Below are positions 58,444 to 64,000 of a DNA stretch of 64,000 nt, in pieces (position 1 is the stretch's first letter; every line of letters begins with the position of its first letter). A program made the translations under genes and the position numbers. The DNA is from Nemania diffusa (lineage: Eukaryota; Ascomycota; Sordariomycetes; Xylariales; Xylariaceae). The DNA lies in the NCBI GenBank assembly GCA_038501195.1, contig JBBPUQ010000004.1:5160001-5224000 (forward strand). Direction: 5' to 3'. The notes below the pieces were generated by a model that made no database searches, had not been told where the DNA came from, and worked only from the letters and a program-made list of their open reading frames with translations.

Positions 58444-59493
58444 TTACTCACCTTGTCGGGGTCTAGGCTCGTCTAAATCCATACGGCGCGGCAGACGGCC
58501 AGGTGCGGGAGCAGAACTCCGATAAGGCGCTGCTTGCATAAGGATTACGCGGACCGAGGTACGGTCATCGTGTCCGTGCGCATGGTGATGGTGCGACCTC
58601 CGCACGCTCGGCGAAAGAGATTGCGAGTCACGTACATGGTGGTGACGATTATGTCCCTGGTGGTCATGATCATGTCCTTGTTGAGGATGGCTATGCCCTT
58701 GGTGATAACTCTGTCTTTCTTGGTGATGGCTATGCCCTTGGTGGCGTGAGGAGGAAGGGCTTGGTCCACTAGCAGGAGAGTGGTAGCTTTGGTGGTGATG
58801 AGAGCGTGAGGAGGAACGGCTTGATCCAGCTTGAGAGTGGTGCCCCTCGTGTAAGGAAGAAGGCCTTGATCCACTCCCTTGGTGATGATGACGTGAGGAG
58901 GAAGGGCTTGAACTAGCTTGAGAGGGTTGCCCTTGGTGGTGATGACTATGCCCCTGGTGATGACTAGCTTGAGACTGTGCACTTGACTCACGAGGTCTCA
59001 ATCTCAATCCACCAACTTGAGGGTGTAGTGCGCTTTGCTCGCGATGCCGACGACGAGACGTGTTACGTTCGTCCACGAGGCAATTGGGACAGAGGGGGGG
59101 TAGTGCGCCTAATATACTGTCGGAAATGGCCACGCGAAGGTTAGGGTGGTTAAACTCGATCGGCTGAGGGACGAAATCATGGTGACACCAGCTATACTGG
59201 AGTGAAACCCGGCAAGTCGGGCATTTAGGTTCCTCTGCGTGTTCAACCCAATCAGACACACATTTATACCCAAATGCGTGGCCGCATGGGAGGACGCTAA
59301 GCAACTCCATATCCTCCTTATCTGGAGGTTCGGAAATGGCAAGACGATCCTCGCAAATAGGGCAGTCTACCTCGAAGGGGATGCCTGGGATTATCTCGCC
59401 TTCAGGCGAGAAGTACGGCAGCCAATTGGGAGCGTAATTATCGCTCATGGCATTATCGGCCGACATTGTGCGTGAAGAGGCCGAGCCAGACAC
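58444..59493 (-). CDS. RING-type zinc finger protein with His-rich tail
   Basis: A 349-residue protein with an N-terminal RING-like domain (residues 44-94): CPIC (C44, C47), then CGHAFGYKC (C70, H72, C78) and CPTC (C91, C94). The fifth zinc ligand, normally His or Cys at residue 75, is Gly, so the second zinc site may be incomplete; the spacing otherwise fits a RING, and ubiquitin-ligase activity is likely but not certain. A second short Cys pair (CPNC, near 134) follows. Residues 170-310 are a Ser/His/Gln tract built from repeats such as HHQGHSHH and SSSRHHHQ, possibly metal-binding or merely disordered. The frame ends right after a strong donor (GTGAGT, 58448-58453); splicing to an AG about 50 bases on would replace the last two residues with a short end. 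Confidence 0.75.
   Translation of the reverse strand: MSGSASSRTMSADNAMSDNYAPNWLPYFSPEGEIIPGIPFEVDCPICEDRLAISEPPDKEDMELLSVLPCGHAFGYKCVSDWVEHAEEPKCPTCRVSLQYSWCHHDFVPQPIEFNHPNLRVAISDSILGALPPLCPNCLVDERNTSRRRHREQSALHPQVGGLRLRPRESSAQSQASHHQGHSHHHQGQPSQASSSPSSSRHHHQGSGSRPSSLHEGHHSQAGSSRSSSRSHHHQSYHSPASGPSPSSSRHQGHSHHQERQSYHQGHSHPQQGHDHDHQGHNRHHHVRDSQSLSPSVRRSHHHHAHGHDDRTSVRVILMQAAPYRSSAPAPGRLPRRMDLDEPRPRQGE
58620..58990 (-). repeat. Degenerate coding repeats (His/Gln/Ser)
   Basis: Imperfect tandem units of about 24-60 bases code HHQGHSHHQ and SPSSSRHHHQ words in the RING protein tail. Several units recur almost word for word, pointing to expansion by slippage or unequal exchange. Confidence 0.7.
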
Positions 59494-60226
59494 GAAAGAA
59501 GAGGGGATAAAGAACTATGCGATTGTCTTGTTGGTTGGCTTTGGCTCTAGAAAGAGTTCCAAAGGGTCGCAGGTAGCTGTTGGTCTTAGACAAAAAAAAA
59601 ATGAGGAGAAAGGGAAAAGCTAGGTGATGCCCAAGCACGTATTTAAATACATCGATGCCGCGGAAACCTATACGTTGTTCTAAAACACGGTAGAAGTTTG
59701 TCGTCGAAAAATATCAGAACTTACCAGATGTTCTAACAAAGGCCTGATGTTTCATAAGACAAATCCCTTCTCCTATAGCATTAGTCATTGTTTCCTAACA
59801 CCCAGCAAGTTCAGGGAGTAAGAACTCTTCGAGTAACATTGTATCAAGAATCTTGAACATGGCATCAGCAAGTGATCATAGGACCTCTATACATTATTAA
59901 AGCCGTATATTCTAGGCTAACATACATTTAAGTACCTATGATAATCAAGGACCAAGTATTTGGGTAACTTGAGAAGACTATTCTTCCCGCCAGCTCCCAA
60001 CTTCAAGCATTTTGTATTAATTCCCTTCGTTTTTATACTTACCCGTGTTGTATGGGAACCCCTCTAGCTTCAGATAATCCATCCATACAGTATTTTAATG
60101 TAAATCCATACTTGCCATCGATGGCTTCCAAAGAATATCATTCTTAGTTGGCAATAAGTTCAATCAGTTCAAGCCCAAAAGACTAAAGATGCCTACATCA
60201 CCAGTTCTTGTTCAATGGCTTCGCTC
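59494..60226. other. Intergenic region
   Basis: About 0.7 kb between the RING protein gene promoter and the 3' end of the next minus-strand gene. AT-rich with a poly-A tract at 59591-59599; no gene seen. Confidence 0.5.
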
Positions 60227-63200
60227 TTATCTTACTTCGGCCAACTTGTCTTCGTTGCCTCCGTGCCCGCGGCCGCGGATCCAACCGAGAGACTTATGTC
60301 TTCGTAGACCTGATCTCCACGCTTTATGGACGGGTCCATGATTACTAGGAGTGGTCTCATCCAAAGGCGGTGCATCTCCCTGTAGCTTGACCTCGATGTT
60401 TCCAGTAGACTTTGCGCGTTTAATCGTTGCTCTATCGTGACCTTCAGCTCTGTTACTATCGTAATCGGCATGGAGCATTTGAGTCTGCACGCAATCTTCG
60501 TATGGGCTTTGTGACTCCGGCGGGCAAAAAAGGTCTGGGTCACACGACTTAGAGCGCCGAGTATATAGAGAGTGTGTTGGTGATAAGAAATGTGATGACT
60601 GTGGGCCCGTAACACCATATGTAGGATCAGTCCAAGCAATATCCTTGCCTTTGACCTGAAATCTATGAACTTCTTCAGCAATACGGCTAGCCAACGGGTG
60701 TCTCGCGCTGTCACTACTGGGTTCCCGAATGACTATCGTTCCAGAAGTAGACCGGCGCTTCATGGCATCTATCTGTTGGTTAAGCGCTTGCATTTCTCTG
60801 TAACCTTCCGCGGTAGGAAGGAGTTCAAGCTCCGGGTACTCAAGGAAACCACGAGACTTGTGGCTACTCTGAGTTGCATGCCCATGGTCTGGAGCCCGAC
60901 CGAAAGAACCCGTATGCGTAATCATTTTATTCCAGCCAGATTTTAACGCTTTGCTGACCTGGCTTGGCAGAGTTCGAGATGTCATAGTCAGCTCCCTCCC
61001 TGTTGGTAGCGCTTCACACTCTGCTTCAGCTGCGGAAGACTTTGCATTTATGACTACTGCAAAGTCCTTGGTGTTCACGTTATCTTTCTTGCCAGCCGAT
61101 GCTGTTCTCTCCTTACGTGTATGCGAAGGCCACTTCGCCCATGATTCTGGAGGGGCCCGAAATCGAGGGGCCTGCCGCTTGGGAAGACCGATCCTTGGTT
61201 CCGTTCGACTTTGTCGTTTCACATCTTCAGCCTGAAGCTGCTCTACCCACCCTTGAAGGACACCAGTATGTATATCAAAAGTGCTGTTGATGGTATCTTC
61301 ATTCAATATCTCGATGTTATTTGGGCCTCTGGCGCGTGGAAAAGAATTTTCAACTTGTGGTTTTCCTGCTTCATCCATGCTAGATGTTTTAGTGATATCG
61401 GGAGGGCAATTATTCACGGGTACGGATAGTGCTTCGGCATTATTCGTACTAGTTATAGGCATTGACACTTTGGTTAGTTTTGCCTTCAATCTCCCCTGGT
61501 GGCAATCTTCTTGCTTTGTAGCGCGCTGCTCTGTGGCTCTTTCTTCTAGGCGGGCCGTGCTGGACAGTTGATATTGGTCCTCATTCGAGTCCGAGCTAGT
61601 TGGCTTCATCTCATTTCGAGGGTCGATCGGATGTATACCAGCCTCCTCAATGTTTTTGTTTAGTTCTGTATGCAAGCCTGAGGCTCTAGCTCTCTTTGGG
61701 AATGCGAAGTACAACTTTGAAAAAATTGAACTTCTCCTGCTGTTCGAGCCCCTGGGGTCTTCGAATTCCTCTTTAAATTTACTACGCACTGATTCCATTG
61801 GATATCGACGTGCTGGCGTAAGACCAAAACGTTTCTTAATCGACTTGAGCTCTTCCTCTCGCTGCTTAAAACTTTCTGTTTCTGAGGCATTCCCAGACAA
61901 GACCTCAGCTGTAGGAAACTGTGATAGTTCTGGGTTCGACTTGGCGTGATTAGATGGTGTTTTATTTAGAGCCGTTTGATAGGAACTAATTTCTGAATTA
62001 TCGCTAGTTGTTGTGCGGTACGGGTTGACGGACCCTTATATCGCTGTCAGTTTCAACAGGTCTTACCTGAAGGATGGTCGAGGTCTAAACTTACCGTATA
62101 TTGGGGGTAGAGGTTGTTGAATCCTACGACTAACTAGGAGTTCGGCTAAACTGGGATGTGAGCTCCTTGGGTTTTCTTGCTGACTATTAGGCCTGGTGGT
62201 ATATCGCGATGAAGTATACCGCGACGATACATCTTGGGGCTGGCCCTCCGTAGACGGCTCTTCTAAGGGAAATTCGTTTTCTATCCGACCCAAGCCTTCA
62301 TTCGAAGCAATATATTCACTACTAGGTGCATTCATCAAAGGTATTCTGTCGATCCGTTTTACCGATTTAGACCAAGTTCCTAGACTATGCTCCTGTAAAA
62401 TTAAGCTTCCACTCTTAGTCTGATCTTTGTGCCTTGATAAGCCTGTGAAGTTCTGAGATTTCTGTAGGTCCTCGACCTGCTCTCCAACATCGTGCTCATA
62501 ATGTTCGAGTGCCATCTCGCTGTTTGTATGGCTGGAAAGAATGGAGGCGCATTGCAAGTCCTGACTCCGTAACCATATGTCTAACGGTGAATATCGTTCG
62601 TCGCTAGTCTCAGCTAAATCACTAGATACGTCACTCTCTTTGTAGTTTCTATCAAAGATTGCACATTGGTCGGATTGTATTGTTTGGCCTGTATCGATGG
62701 TCTCGTCCTGCATAGTCAAGTTACTACAGTTGGCAGTAGCATCTGCTTCGTGCAGGTGAGTGGTGTCGGCCTCCTGCTTCGGGAACGAGTTTTCCGGCTC
62801 TGGTGATGGGGGACAGGAAACCTGTCGAGCCTCTACTAATGGCTCAATGTAACTTTCTATGCGAATTGCACTGTAAGATAGGCGCCATGAAGCAGTAGAC
62901 GGTGATTCACGACCACTTCCGCCTAAAAGGTGAACAGGAGTAAGATGCGAAGGTGATGGCGGCTGGATAACAGATCCCATCTCGTTAAGGGATGCATTAC
63001 ATTCATGGTAAGAGTTGTCAGTAGGTCTCTTGACCGATTCAGATCGACTAGTTGGCGAGCGTGGCTCTTGTGGTCCGTTGATAGTTGACGTTGGGGAGAG
63101 TGATGTCTCTGGCGGTGTGCTGACCTCCTTCTTGACTTCTTGTTCGTCAACACTAGAAACGGAGAATTCAATTGTATCTCTAGGCCCGCCTCCCGGGAGC

Positions 63201-63724
63201 TCAGGCTCTCTGCAATTATTAATACTGGGTTGCTTAGAGGGTGCGAGCTTTATATCGTCGTTGTCGTCTTCGTCTTCTTCTTCCTCGCTCCTTAGTTCCT
63301 CTTGAATTCGCTTGTGCATCAGGCGCTTGAGCTCTGCACGCCGGGCAAGTTCTTCATCACTAGTACCAGCAGACGGCCGAGGGCTGGCCTTCGCATCGAC
63401 CCGGTGAGATAAGCGTCGGATCAACCTTGTTCTGAATGATCCTAATTTTCTCGTCTTTGACTCATCCGCATCTCTGTCTAGGACATCCTCGTCGGAGTCT
63501 TCCACGTCGACAGCTTCGGGGTCGACGATGTTGTGATATGCGGGAATGACGACTTGTGAAGGGCCCCTCGAGGCCAGGAGGGAAGAGAGATACATGTTGG
63601 TGTCAGACCTCGATAGCGTCCTGGACAACCTCACACGAGGTGGCTGGGTGGGTAGGTCAATGGCCTGTGTCTGAGTCTCTTTGCCGGCGGGTTGACGATT
63701 GCGACAGCAGCAGAGGAGAGACAT
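60227..63724 (-). CDS. Large disordered fungal protein with N-terminal Cys cluster
   Basis: An 1145-residue protein that I do not recognise. Two long reading frames join as exons 62095..63724 and 60227..62034: donor GTAAGT, acceptor TATAAG, phases match and give PPIYG-SVNPYRTTTSD. The N-terminus is MSLLCCCRNRQPAG; three adjacent Cys just after the start are a typical palmitoylation pattern, so membrane anchoring is possible. Next come RSDTNMYLSSLLASRGPSQVVIPAYHNIV, a basic patch (FRTRLIRRLSHRV), a charged segment with ELARRAELKRLMHKRIQEEL that may form a helix, and an acidic run (EEEEDEDDNDD). The remainder is Ser/Glu/Pro-rich and disordered, with a motif-like KRFGLTPARRYP and a C-terminal basic RSGLRRHKSLGWIRGRGHG. 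No enzyme motif is seen. Confidence 0.75.
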
Positions 63725-64000
63725 TCTTAGATAGTGCCTTTGAAGAGGAGGGAACGGTATGCACCATGAGTCACTTGTGCGAGGGATTCGACAAGCACTA
63801 GGCCCGGGACATCAGAATGGGAATGGCAGACAGATGGGTCTCGTCCAGAGCACATTTCATGTGACGGTTCCACGGCAGTCTGTACTATCACTGCCCTGGG
63901 CGGTGCAGAAAGAACAAGATGTCCTCCATTGAGGCTCTCATTTGTTAGGTATAAATTATAAATTTACGAAGTTACCTACGTCAAGAAGTAAACCAGGGGC
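63725..64000. promoter_or_regulatory. Upstream region of the Cys-cluster protein gene
   Basis: The last 276 bases hold the likely promoter and leader of the minus-strand gene ending at 63724. No other feature is seen. Confidence 0.4.

Overview
The window is nuclear DNA of a filamentous ascomycete (Pezizomycotina). Short 50-90 base introns with GTAAGT/GTGAGT-type donors, a very large hybrid histidine kinase, a PTH11/SAT4-type seven-helix receptor, and a terpene cyclase of the fungal fusicoccadiene type all point this way. A Sordariomycete (perhaps Xylariales) is my guess from overall look only. Genes are widely spaced; 3-6 kb stretches rich in TACC/TATG-type microsatellites and AT tracts separate them.

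Layout. 1-333: 3' end of the chaperonin subunit CCT gamma (+). 650-1315: PRKRIP1/DUF1168-like splicing-associated protein (-). 2545-4158: histidine phosphatase of the yeast Det1 kind (+), whose promoter faces the PRKRIP1 gene and contains a G-quadruplex-type tandem repeat. 6919-8157: ecdysteroid/choline-kinase-like phosphotransferase ending in a CaaX box (-). 14548-15742: SAT4/PTH11-type membrane receptor (+), convergent with 16148-17299, a stand-alone class I terpene cyclase (-). 22849-28993: 2028-residue hybrid histidine kinase (-). 32692-33366: wreck of an arylsulfotransferase gene (+). 34490-37884: nine-exon M13 (neprilysin-type) membrane metallopeptidase (-). 39106-40112: cytochrome b561-type membrane protein (-). 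40836-42480: degraded C-terminal part of a large fungal protein (-). 44067-45240: allantoicase (+). 45779-48392: ankyrin plus Dilute-domain protein (+). 52039-55642: TBC-domain Rab GTPase activator (+). 56831-57846: PPxY-bearing uncharacterised protein (+). 58444-59493: unusual RING protein with a His-rich tail (-). 60227-63724: 1145-residue disordered protein with an N-terminal Cys cluster (-).

The genes do not form one pathway. Housekeeping loci (CCT, PRKRIP1, Det1-like, allantoicase, TBC, Dilute) alternate with accessory ones (receptor, terpene cyclase, kinase, relics). Most multi-exon models were rebuilt by joining reading frames at GT-AG sites where phase and family motifs agree. The terpene cyclase second intron, the allantoicase start and the RING protein last exon are less certain. 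The most interesting items are the terpene cyclase without its usual prenyltransferase half, two gene relics (one with Trp-to-stop changes typical of RIP), the CaaX-ending small-molecule kinase, and a kinase intron placed one codon before the receiver phospho-acceptor Asp.
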